From: Marine Group II euryarchaeote MED-G33
Lineage (GTDB): Archaea; Thermoplasmatota; Poseidoniia; Poseidoniales; Thalassarchaeaceae
DNA length: 5,338 bases
Assembly: GCA_949538655.1 (NCBI GenBank)
Contig: CATISE010000032.1
Location: 1-5,338 of the forward strand
Reading direction: 5' to 3'
In this document: positions 1 through 5,338 of the stretch, piece after piece
Layout of the letters: every line of letters begins with the position of its first letter
Position numbering within the stretch: position 1 is the stretch's first letter
The notes under the pieces: generated by a model
Told to the model about the DNA's origin: nothing
Seen by the model: only the letters and a program-made list of their open reading frames with translations
Databases searched by the model: none
Made by a program: the position numbers and the translations under genes

Positions 1-1371
1 GTGACCAACGATGGTGCGAAGATTGTCGCCGAGTTGATGGTCAAACATCCAGCTGCCAAGATGTTCGTGGCCATGGCTGAATCACAGGAAAATTCCTGTG
101 GTGACGGCGTGACTGGTACACTATTACTGAGCGCTGAACTACTGCTCGAAGCAGGACGCCTATTGCAAAAGGGACTACATCCACTTACCATAATCGAGGG
201 CTACACCCAAGCAAACCAAATTTCTCAACAAACAATTTCCACTCAGGCGAATGAATCCAACCCGCAAGCACTCCAAGAAGTCGCAAGAACATCGTTAACA
301 GGTAAAGGGGCGGAAGGCGCCGCTCCGATTCTGTCAGACATGATTGTCCAAGCACTACAAACCGTTGACGCAGACCCAGATTTCGTCACCATGCACAAGA
401 CAAACAAGGGCTCTCTTTCCGATTCTAAGTTACTCAATGGAATTGTGGTTCGCCGCAGAATCTTATTGGATTCATTGCCCACAAAGATCGAGGGCGCAAA
501 AGTCGCTACAATCAATGGCGACATCGCACCACGTAAGCAGATCCGAAGTGCTGAAATTGAAATTGAAGACGCTGAACAGTTGGATGCATTCTTGGCGGCA
601 GAAGAGGCGACACGCGATGGGCTAGCAGAATCTCTGTTGAAATCTGGCGCGAACACATTCCTTTGTTCGGGAACTGTTGACAAAGGCCTCCTTCATCGAT
701 TGATGCGTGCGGGCTGTTTTGTCGCAGGCGAATTTGATGACAGCGAATTGACAAACGCCTCACTGGCCACAGGTTCTAGAATAATCGAACATCTCGCTGA
801 CATCTCGGAAGAAGATATCGGAGTAGCAGGACGTTTGGTCACAGAACGCCGGGCTGCAACAGATCAGGTTGAAGACATGATTCGATTGGAATCGTGTCCC
901 GATCCTAACGTGGTTACTTGCGAAATCGGTGGCGCAAATAATCTCGCGGCAGAAGAAGCAATTCGCGCAACCCATGACGCCCTCAGGTCCACCGGATTGG
1001 CAATGCGCTCCAATCAATTGATCCATGGAGGTGGTGCGACGCACATGGCCTGCGCCCTGGCAATCCGTGAAGCCGCAGAACATGAGGCTGGCCGCAATAG
1101 ATTGGCGATGGAAGCATTCGCAAGAGCACTGGAAATTATCCCCAGCACCCTTGCTCTAAACGCGGGCACAGATGCATTAGACCGTATTCTTGAACTCCGT
1201 GCTGCACACCGAAACGGTGAGGGCGATGCAGGCATTACCGCTGCTGGCAAGGTCGGAAAAACCGGTGCCAAAGAGGCCGCAGCTTGTCTAGAATCTGCAT
1301 TCAATTCAGCCACAGAAACCTGCGCCAGCATGCTTCGAATCGATCAAGTGGTCTCGGCAAGAGGCGACTGA
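1..1371 (+). CDS. Divergent thermosome (group II chaperonin) subunit, 5' truncated by window edge
   Basis: Subunit of the archaeal cytosolic double-ring chaperonin that folds proteins in an ATP-driven cycle. The 456 visible residues start at the family's conserved TNDGA motif (residues 2-6), so the GTG at base 1 is most likely the internal valine that precedes it; roughly 60 N-terminal residues should lie upstream. Visible landmarks: HPAAKM (16-21), the nucleotide/Mg loop GDG (34-36, Asp35), TSLTGK (97-102), NGIVV (146-150) leading into the apical domain (about 150-300), GGGA (343-346), the NAG-x-D motif with the probable hydrolysis Asp391, and the terminal RID (446-448). Differences from typical thermosomes: the loop reads GDGVTG rather than GDGTT, and the segment before SATE (436-439) lacks the usual VFTGE and EP-containing stretch and is about four residues shorter. 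It may be a specialised paralog rather than the main ring subunit. The family call is firm; the specialisation is inference. Confidence 0.93.
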   Translation: MTNDGAKIVAELMVKHPAAKMFVAMAESQENSCGDGVTGTLLLSAELLLEAGRLLQKGLHPLTIIEGYTQANQISQQTISTQANESNPQALQEVARTSLTGKGAEGAAPILSDMIVQALQTVDADPDFVTMHKTNKGSLSDSKLLNGIVVRRRILLDSLPTKIEGAKVATINGDIAPRKQIRSAEIEIEDAEQLDAFLAAEEATRDGLAESLLKSGANTFLCSGTVDKGLLHRLMRAGCFVAGEFDDSELTNASLATGSRIIEHLADISEEDIGVAGRLVTERRAATDQVEDMIRLESCPDPNVVTCEIGGANNLAAEEAIRATHDALRSTGLAMRSNQLIHGGGATHMACALAIREAAEHEAGRNRLAMEAFARALEIIPSTLALNAGTDALDRILELRAAHRNGEGDAGITAAGKVGKTGAKEAAACLESAFNSATETCASMLRIDQVVSARGD

Positions 1372-1396
1372 CCCACCATCGGGTTCAAAGGCGGCC

Positions 1397-1402
1397 ATAC
1401 AT
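1397..1402 (+). promoter_or_regulatory. Weak TATA-like box upstream of purH
   Basis: The hexamer ATACAT is centred about 26 bases before the purH ATG, the spacing at which an archaeal TATA box would give a leaderless transcript. The 54-base gap between the chaperonin stop and purH holds no obvious Shine-Dalgarno near the ATG, which fits leaderless translation. The box is a poor match and could be chance; read-through from the chaperonin gene is an alternative. Confidence 0.3.
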
Positions 1403-1425
1403 TCGCTGCCTAACGGGTTCTACAG

Positions 1426-3093
1426 ATGGTTGACCGTGACCAGCCAACCCTCACCACATCGGTGCCGGGTAAAACAGGCAACAATTCTCCTCGCGCACTC
1501 ATCTCAGTATACGATAAAACCGGCGTGACTGCATTTGCAACCACACTGACCGCGATGGGGTGGCAAATTCTCTCAACAGGAGGGACTGCACGCTTACTTC
1601 GAGAAAACGGTCTAGAAGTCATCGACGTGACTGACGTAACGGGCCACCCTGAGGTATTTGATGGCCGTGTCAAAACCCTCCATCCTGCAATTCATGCTGC
1701 GATCTTAGCACGTGGTGACAATTCGGAAGATATGGCAACACTCGAGGAATTGGGGTATCCACGAATTGATTTGGTTGCAGTCAATCTCTATCCATTTGAA
1801 GAGGTAGCAGCTCAAAACCCACCCGTTAGTGAATCACAACTCATAGAGATGATTGACATTGGAGGCCCCACACTGGTTCGTGCCTCCGCAAAGTCACACT
1901 CCGACGTTTTAATCGTGACCAACCCTGATGATTACGGAACTCTTCTCGAAACACTTCAGGAAGCGAACGGAGATCCGAGTGCAGTTGATTTGGCAACACG
2001 TCAGCGATTGGCACTGACCGCTTACCAACGTACAGCTGCTTACGACGTCGCATTGGCGAACACATTGGCCACTCGCCTAGAGTCATTGGAAGAAGAAGCC
2101 GAAGAAATCTTACCTGAAAAATTGCTCATTTCTGGTGGAGTCCGAAATCCACTCCGATATGGCGAAAACCCTCACCAACCCGCAGCATTTTACCCAGCGA
2201 ACACAGTCGGTGAAGTGCCTAGCGGTCTGGCCGCTGCCAAACAACATGGTGGCAAAGGATTGTCATTCAATAACTATCTCGATTTAGATGCAGCACTACG
2301 ATTTTGTCGTTCACACATAGGTCCTGAATGGGCCAATTGGCCGCATTGCTGTGTAATCATCAAACACACAAATGCGTGTGGCGTGGCGATTTCAACCGAT
2401 CAGGTTGCAGCCTGGGATGACGCTTTAGCCAGCGACCCCGAATCTGCCTTCGGCTGTGTAATCGCATTCAACACACCTGTCACGACGGCCACAGCCAAAC
2501 GAATAGGAGCCCACTTTGTTGAGTGTATTATCGCACCAGATTACGAAGAAGAAGCTCTCGAGATTCTCTCTGAAAAGAAGAATCGCAGAATGCTCACCCT
2601 TGGAAACATGGCTCCGCTGGATATGTGCACCCAATTCCGCCAAATCGATGGAGGGTGGTTGGCGCAAACCGAAGGCGCCCCAGTCATCGATTGGTCCGAG
2701 GTACGTTGCGTAACGAAAGCTGAAGCGGATTCAACCCAGATTGATCTTGCACGATTTGGTGTTGCAGTGTGCGCGCAAGTCAAGAGCAATTGTGTAATTT
2801 TTATCCAACCTACAGATACAGGGTTCGCAACCGTTGGCATTGGCCCCGGGCAAACCAGCCGAGTTGAAGCGGTCCGAATCGCCGCACGCCGTGCAGGTGA
2901 ACGTGCCAAGGACGCGATGATGGTCTCAGATGCATTTTTCCCATTCAGGGATGGAATCGATACCAGCCATGAGATGGGAATCGCCGCAGTCGTTCAACCA
3001 GGGGGCAGTATTCGAGATCAAGAAGTCATTGATGCTGCAGATGAACACGGTATGACGATGTTATTCACAGGTACCAGATTATTCAGACATTAG
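1426..3093 (+). CDS. purH: Bifunctional AICAR transformylase / IMP cyclohydrolase (PurH)
   Basis: Catalyses the last two steps of de novo purine synthesis in the cytosol: formylation of AICAR with 10-formyl-THF, then ring closure to IMP. The N-terminal MGS-like cyclohydrolase domain (about 22-165) shows STGGTAR (50-56), DGRVKTLHP (79-87), AVNLYPFEE (118-126) and IDIGGPTLVRASAKSH (143-158). An acidic linker (about 219-229) leads to the transformylase domain, with RYGENPHQ (244-251), the catalytic Lys-His pair K313-H314 in KHTNACG, SAFGCVIAFN (340-349), VKSN (452-455), SDAFFPFRDGID (501-512), QPGGSIRDQEVIDAADEHG (524-542) and the terminal FRH. At 555 residues it is a little longer than the usual 510-530, mostly from about 20 N-terminal residues before the first strand. 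ATG 1426 is chosen because an in-frame TAA lies at 1411-1413; GTG 1462 (codon 13) would trim much of the extension. Many archaea make IMP with PurP/PurO instead, so a fused PurH suggests ancient acquisition from bacteria. SAFGC has Cys where SAFGG is usual. Confidence 0.97.
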   Translation: MVDRDQPTLTTSVPGKTGNNSPRALISVYDKTGVTAFATTLTAMGWQILSTGGTARLLRENGLEVIDVTDVTGHPEVFDGRVKTLHPAIHAAILARGDNSEDMATLEELGYPRIDLVAVNLYPFEEVAAQNPPVSESQLIEMIDIGGPTLVRASAKSHSDVLIVTNPDDYGTLLETLQEANGDPSAVDLATRQRLALTAYQRTAAYDVALANTLATRLESLEEEAEEILPEKLLISGGVRNPLRYGENPHQPAAFYPANTVGEVPSGLAAAKQHGGKGLSFNNYLDLDAALRFCRSHIGPEWANWPHCCVIIKHTNACGVAISTDQVAAWDDALASDPESAFGCVIAFNTPVTTATAKRIGAHFVECIIAPDYEEEALEILSEKKNRRMLTLGNMAPLDMCTQFRQIDGGWLAQTEGAPVIDWSEVRCVTKAEADSTQIDLARFGVAVCAQVKSNCVIFIQPTDTGFATVGIGPGQTSRVEAVRIAARRAGERAKDAMMVSDAFFPFRDGIDTSHEMGIAAVVQPGGSIRDQEVIDAADEHGMTMLFTGTRLFRH

Positions 3094-3097
3094 TGAT
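3093..3097 (+). promoter_or_regulatory. Ribosome binding site overlapping the purH stop codon
   Basis: GTGAT begins on the last base of the purH TAG and ends four bases before ATG 3102. It is complementary to the AUCAC part of the archaeal 16S rRNA 3' end. This favours ATG 3102 over GTG 3093 as the start of the membrane protein and suggests translational coupling to purH. Confidence 0.45.
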
Positions 3098-3101
3098 TGA
3101 A

Positions 3102-3479
3102 ATGAATTGGAAAAACATGCTAGTTTCGGGCGCCATTACTGGAGCGTTATTGGCGGTATTCATCATCGTTGCATTCGTCCTTTCAGAAATTGATCCTGGA
3201 TCATTTGCAGGACTCTGTGGTGGATTTTTTCTCTTGACTGCAGTTTCCGCAGCGCTTGCGAATCAAATATCGAAACGAGCAGGATGGCCAGAAACGGACC
3301 TAAAAATTCTGATCCCTGTGGGATTCCTTACATCGATTATACCCATATTTGGTGCCACACTTGGGCTACCCAACAGCAGTCTGATTTCGCTGACCACTCT
3401 GGTCCTCCTCGGAGCGGTTGGAGGAATTTTTTGGAGCCTGCCATTCGCAGGATGGAATTATTTCAGGTCCAGAGACTAA
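3102..3479 (+). CDS. Small four-helix integral membrane protein, function unknown
   Basis: I do not recognise the family. The 125 residues show four hydrophobic segments: about 7-28, 34-54, 69-89 and 93-116. Between helices 1 and 2 the short loop is acidic (E29, D31); the loop between helices 2 and 3 (55-68) carries K58 and R59, and the C-terminus ends in RSRD. By the positive-inside rule this predicts both ends in the cytoplasm. Glycine is frequent within the helices, there is a single Cys (C39), and no enzymatic motif is visible. Start: ATG 3102 lies eight bases after the purH stop with GTGAT ahead of it; a GTG at 3093 overlapping that stop would add three residues (giving 128) and remains possible. 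The spacing indicates cotranscription with purH, but nothing in the protein suggests a purine role. It could be a transporter-like subunit or a membrane-anchoring protein; this is open. Confidence 0.8.
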   Translation: MNWKNMLVSGAITGALLAVFIIVAFVLSEIDPGSFAGLCGGFFLLTAVSAALANQISKRAGWPETDLKILIPVGFLTSIIPIFGATLGLPNSSLISLTTLVLLGAVGGIFWSLPFAGWNYFRSRD

Positions 3480-3581
3480 TTTGAAGGGCCAGTTGCAAGG
3501 CCCCTATCCCTGAATTACTCGATTTCTCCACTGACCCCTTCAAGTAGCCCGGCGCGCGCGCCCGATGTGGGGATCTGAAGG
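3480..3581 (+). promoter_or_regulatory. Structured intergenic leader before the DEAD-box helicase
   Basis: This 102-base gap holds no gene. Seen directly: TTGAAGGG (3481-3488) pairs perfectly with CCCTTCAA (3536-3543); GGGCC (3486-3490) pairs with GGCCC (3499-3503) around an 8-base loop and shares three bases with the first pairing; CCTTCA (3537-3542) can also pair with TGAAGG (3576-3581), the bases just before the helicase ATG. GGCGCGCGCGCC (3551-3562) is a perfect 12-base palindrome. GGGGAT (3569-3574), seven bases before the ATG, is the best ribosome-binding candidate. The small GC hairpin near the membrane-protein stop could act as a terminator, though no T-run follows. A regulatory role is inferred. 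No convincing TATA box is visible, so the transcription start is unclear. Confidence 0.4.
3551..3562. repeat. 12-base GC-only palindrome
   Basis: GGCGCGCGCGCC is identical to its reverse complement and is almost entirely alternating C and G, lying 19 bases before the helicase ATG. Such a run stands out in otherwise moderate-GC sequence. It could form a hairpin or a dyad protein site, or be Z-DNA prone; none of this can be decided from sequence alone. Confidence 0.6.
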
Positions 3582-4895
3582 ATGGACGTCAGTTTCTTTG
3601 ATTTGGGCGTCGACCCCGCACTTGTTCGAACTCTTGAGGAACAAGGAATCACAGAACCCTTCGAGGTTCAAAGAGAAGCCATTCCAGATTCAATGCTTGG
3701 CAACGACATTTGTTGCCGCGCTCCAACGGGTTCGGGAAAAACACTAGCCTTCGGACTCCCTTTGATTTCCAGAACACCTCGTGCCGATCCTGAATTTCCA
3801 ACCGCTCTTATTTTGTCCCCGACCAGAGAGCTGGCCGAACAAATTTGCAAGGTCCTAACACCACTCGCCTCCACCTTTGATTTGGAGGTTCTAGCCATCT
3901 ATGGTGGAGTACCATATGGGAGACAGCGAAAGGCCCTATCTCGCGGAGTCGACATCGTTGTCGCTTGCCCGGGGCGCCTCCTCGATTTGCTCGATCACGG
4001 GGCCCTCAGTTTGGAGGATGTCGGAGCGGTAGTACTCGATGAAGCCGATCGCATGGCCGATATGGGATTCATGGAACCGGTCTGTGATATTCTTGATCGA
4101 TGTGCACCGAACCGTCAAACAGTTTTATTCAGTGCAACCCTCGACGATGAAGTTGGCGATTTAGTCGATAAATATCTCAATGACCCAATCACCATCGAGG
4201 TAGGGCCAAAAGAAGTCAGCATGGATAGCATGGAGCATTTCTTTTGGTTGATGAAGAATTCAATGAAACCAGGTATCGCCTCCGAAGCGATCAGGAAATG
4301 TGGACGAACGGTTGTATTCTGTCGTACGCGCAGAGGCGTGGATCGGGTTGGCGATGAATTGGTTGAGGAAGGCATCAGCGTCGCCACTTTACACGGAGGC
4401 CTCGACCAAAAGAAACGAGATCGTGCGATGGCGAAATTTGTCGAAGGGCGATGTATGGCCCTCATCGCAACAGATGTCGCAGCACGAGGTATCGACGTTG
4501 AAGGAATCAATTGTGTAATCCACTATGACCCTCCTGAAAACGGCAAGGCGTACAAACATCGTAGTGGTCGAACAGCCCGAGCAGGAACATCCGGTACAGT
4601 GCTTTCGTTCGTTCAGAACCCACAGCGAAAAATGTGCAGTAATATACAGAAAGATGTGGGGATCTTTGTCAAATTCACCCCACCCGATTTCAACCACCTC
4701 CCGAAGTATGATGTCCAATACATTCCACCACCCCGAAAGGACAAGCCACGAAAACCAAAGCGTGATGCTCGTAGGGCTAGATTTCACAATAAACCAAACC
4801 GACGACAAAACGATCGTCGATCAAAACGTGGTGCAAATCCACGCGGCGGGCGCCCAACAGGAAAGCGCCACCATCCCCGCCGAAAGCGTAAGTGA
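3582..4895 (+). CDS. DEAD-box ATP-dependent RNA helicase with basic C-terminal tail
   Basis: Superfamily 2 helicase that uses ATP to unwind short RNA duplexes or remodel RNA-protein complexes, typically in ribosome assembly, RNA decay or cold adaptation. All core motifs are present: upstream Phe (F6) and Q motif ending at Q30, motif I APTGSGKT (47-54), Ia PTRELA (80-85), GG (108-109), Ib as CPGR (129-132, usually TPGR), II DEAD (153-156), III SAT (184-186), IV VVFCRT (244-249), QKKR (276-279), V ATDVAARGID (296-305) and VI HRSGRTARAG (326-335). The two RecA-like lobes span about 1-205 and 220-365. From residue 385 to 437, 26 of 53 residues are Arg or Lys, an unstructured RNA-binding tail like those of RhlE/CsdA-type helicases. 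ATG 3582 is supported because it retains the Q-motif phenylalanine. The substrate cannot be read from the sequence, so no symbol is given. Expression may be controlled by the structured leader upstream. Confidence 0.96.
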   Translation: MDVSFFDLGVDPALVRTLEEQGITEPFEVQREAIPDSMLGNDICCRAPTGSGKTLAFGLPLISRTPRADPEFPTALILSPTRELAEQICKVLTPLASTFDLEVLAIYGGVPYGRQRKALSRGVDIVVACPGRLLDLLDHGALSLEDVGAVVLDEADRMADMGFMEPVCDILDRCAPNRQTVLFSATLDDEVGDLVDKYLNDPITIEVGPKEVSMDSMEHFFWLMKNSMKPGIASEAIRKCGRTVVFCRTRRGVDRVGDELVEEGISVATLHGGLDQKKRDRAMAKFVEGRCMALIATDVAARGIDVEGINCVIHYDPPENGKAYKHRSGRTARAGTSGTVLSFVQNPQRKMCSNIQKDVGIFVKFTPPDFNHLPKYDVQYIPPPRKDKPRKPKRDARRARFHNKPNRRQNDRRSKRGANPRGGRPTGKRHHPRRKRK

Positions 4896-4910
4896 TTGAA
4901 TCACTTATGC
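4886..4910. terminator. Palindrome spanning both convergent stop codons, possible bidirectional terminator
   Basis: TAAGTGATT (4889-4897) and AATCACTTA (4899-4907) are perfect inverted arms around a single G at 4898. Pairing extends outward through a G-U wobble (4888/4908) and two further pairs (4887/4909, 4886/4910), making 12-base arms. It contains the helicase TGA (4893-4895) and the ACT gene TAA (4905-4907 on the minus strand). No T-run follows on either strand, so ordinary intrinsic termination is not shown; the hairpin could instead mark or protect 3' ends. Confidence 0.5.
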
Positions 4911-5249
4911 GGTTGAATAACCAATCTCTACTTCATCACCATCTGTGCTCATGATGTAAATCGATTGTAAATTTATTCCATTTTCAGCAAGACCTCGTGT
5001 GAATGCACCCAATGAACCAGGCTCATGGCTCAACGTCGCAGTGTACAAATCCCTCATAGAGAATTCAACACCCAATAATTCCAGAGCAGTAACGGTTGAA
5101 TCCGCATCATCTGTCACTATCGCTGCAATCGCCGAAGAACTTGCAAGCCCTGCTCCTGCAATGATATTGATTCCAGCATCGCCAATGGCCTCACAACATT
5201 CAGCCATGGAGCCTGGTCGATCTTCGAGAGTGATTAGAAATTCGTGCAT
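4905..5249 (-). CDS. Small tandem ACT-domain protein
   Basis: A 114-residue protein made of two ACT folds, the small ligand-binding module that usually senses amino acids and controls metabolic enzymes or regulators. The first ACT (about 2-62) has the strand HEFLITLEDRPGS, with the turn R11-P12-G13-S14, then a helix and AGINI (25-29). The second (about 67-114) repeats the pattern with HEPGSL (75-80) and NGINLQSIYIM (90-100), ending just after its last strand. No catalytic or DNA-binding domain is attached, so it is a stand-alone ACT protein; its ligand and partner are unknown. ATG 5249 is chosen because it begins directly on the first ACT strand and lies about 30 bases after a TATA-like box; a TTG at 5267 would add six residues upstream with no domain support. 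It converges on the helicase gene with nine bases between the stops. Confidence 0.9.
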   Translation of the reverse strand: MHEFLITLEDRPGSMAECCEAIGDAGINIIAGAGLASSSAIAAIVTDDADSTVTALELLGVEFSMRDLYTATLSHEPGSLGAFTRGLAENGINLQSIYIMSTDGDEVEIGYSTA

Positions 5250-5276
5250 GAACCTTTGAACAAACAATTGGCTTTC

Positions 5277-5282
5277 AATATA
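5277..5282 (-). promoter_or_regulatory. TATA-like box for the ACT-domain gene
   Basis: Read on the minus strand, the hexamer is TATATT within GGTATATTGAAAG, centred about 30 bases before ATG 5249. With the usual archaeal spacing of about 26-27 bases, transcription would begin within a few bases of the ATG, giving a leaderless or very short-leader mRNA. An AAAGG lies three bases before the ATG, too close for a good Shine-Dalgarno. Promoter assignment is by spacing and composition only. Confidence 0.5.
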
Positions 5283-5299
5283 CCGAATACAGTAATGTC

Positions 5300-5338
5300 T
5301 TATTCACGAGTTTGGACCTTGGCATAGATCCACCAAAC
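5300..5338 (-). CDS. Possible C-terminal end of a minus-strand gene entering from the right edge
   Basis: From the window edge the minus strand reads 12 sense codons, VWWIYAKVQTRE, then TAA at 5302-5300. The aromatic run followed by charged residues resembles the end of a membrane helix and its cytoplasmic tail, and the stop would leave a 50-base gap before the ACT gene, room for the TATA-like box. Twelve codons are too few to be sure; the other two minus-strand frames read 10 and 20 codons to a stop. No family can be named. Confidence 0.3.
   Translation of the reverse strand, partial: VWWIYAKVQTRE

Noticed and set aside
83..100. Inverted repeat CACAGGAA / TTCCTGTG with a 2-base spacer inside the chaperonin gene.
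   Set aside because: About one repeat with 8-base arms and a short spacer is expected by chance in a window this size, and the bases encode a normal stretch leading into the GDG loop.
243..683. 146-codon open frame on the minus strand opposite the chaperonin gene.
   Set aside because: It is antisense to conserved thermosome sequence, is rich in Ser/Ala as shadow frames often are, and shows no domain.
4389..4808. 139-codon open frame on the minus strand opposite the helicase gene.
   Set aside because: It lies wholly opposite a strongly supported helicase gene and its translation shows no recognisable domain.
3092..4900. The 10-mer AGTGATTGAA occurs at the end of purH (3092-3101) and at the end of the helicase gene (4891-4900).
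   Set aside because: Only two copies, and each is explained by local function: a ribosome site at the first and a palindrome arm at the second. Probably coincidence.
4911..4922. Small GGTT/AACC hairpin just after the convergent palindrome.
   Set aside because: The stem is only four bases and lies inside the ACT coding region; not distinguishable from chance.
5295..5327. Short plus-strand open frame starting at ATG 5295 as a gene divergent from the ACT gene.
   Set aside because: It closes after ten codons at a TAG, with no ribosome site or sequence of note.
5310..5338. GTTTGG / CCAAAC inverted repeat at the right edge, considered as a tRNA acceptor stem or terminator.
   Set aside because: The 17-base spacer has no tRNA arms and no T-loop motif, and 6-base arms are common by chance.

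Overview
The window looks like a piece of a mesophilic archaeal chromosome, most plausibly a marine planktonic euryarchaeon of the Marine Group II/III (Poseidoniales-like) type. The reasons are a group II (thermosome/CCT-type) chaperonin subunit, a bacterial-style fused PurH, moderate base composition, short intergenic gaps, and at least one gene whose TATA-like box sits about 26-30 bases before the start codon, as expected for leaderless or near-leaderless archaeal transcripts. The lineage is an inference; only the archaeal character is reasonably supported by the sequence.

Layout, left to right. Bases 1-1371 (+) are the 3' part of a divergent thermosome subunit cut by the window edge. After a 54-base gap comes a complete purH (1426-3093, +) for the last two steps of IMP synthesis. 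A small four-helix membrane protein of unknown function (3102-3479, +) follows with only eight bases between stop and ATG, so it is probably translated from the purH message. A 102-base gap (3480-3581) holds several mutually exclusive inverted repeats and a GC-only palindrome, and leads into a DEAD-box RNA helicase with a very basic tail (3582-4895, +). The helicase converges on a small tandem ACT-domain protein (4905-5249, -); nine bases separate the stops, and one near-perfect palindrome covers both stop codons. At the right edge the minus strand has a TATA-like promoter for the ACT gene and possibly the last 12 codons of another minus-strand gene.

Functionally this is a housekeeping neighbourhood: protein folding, purine synthesis, RNA remodelling and an amino-acid-sensing type domain. 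I see no CRISPR array, transposon, tRNA/rRNA gene, phage module or recognisable defence system. The items most worth checking are the helicase leader (possible RNA-structure control), the shared palindrome at the convergent stops, the divergence of the chaperonin subunit, and the uncharacterised membrane protein.
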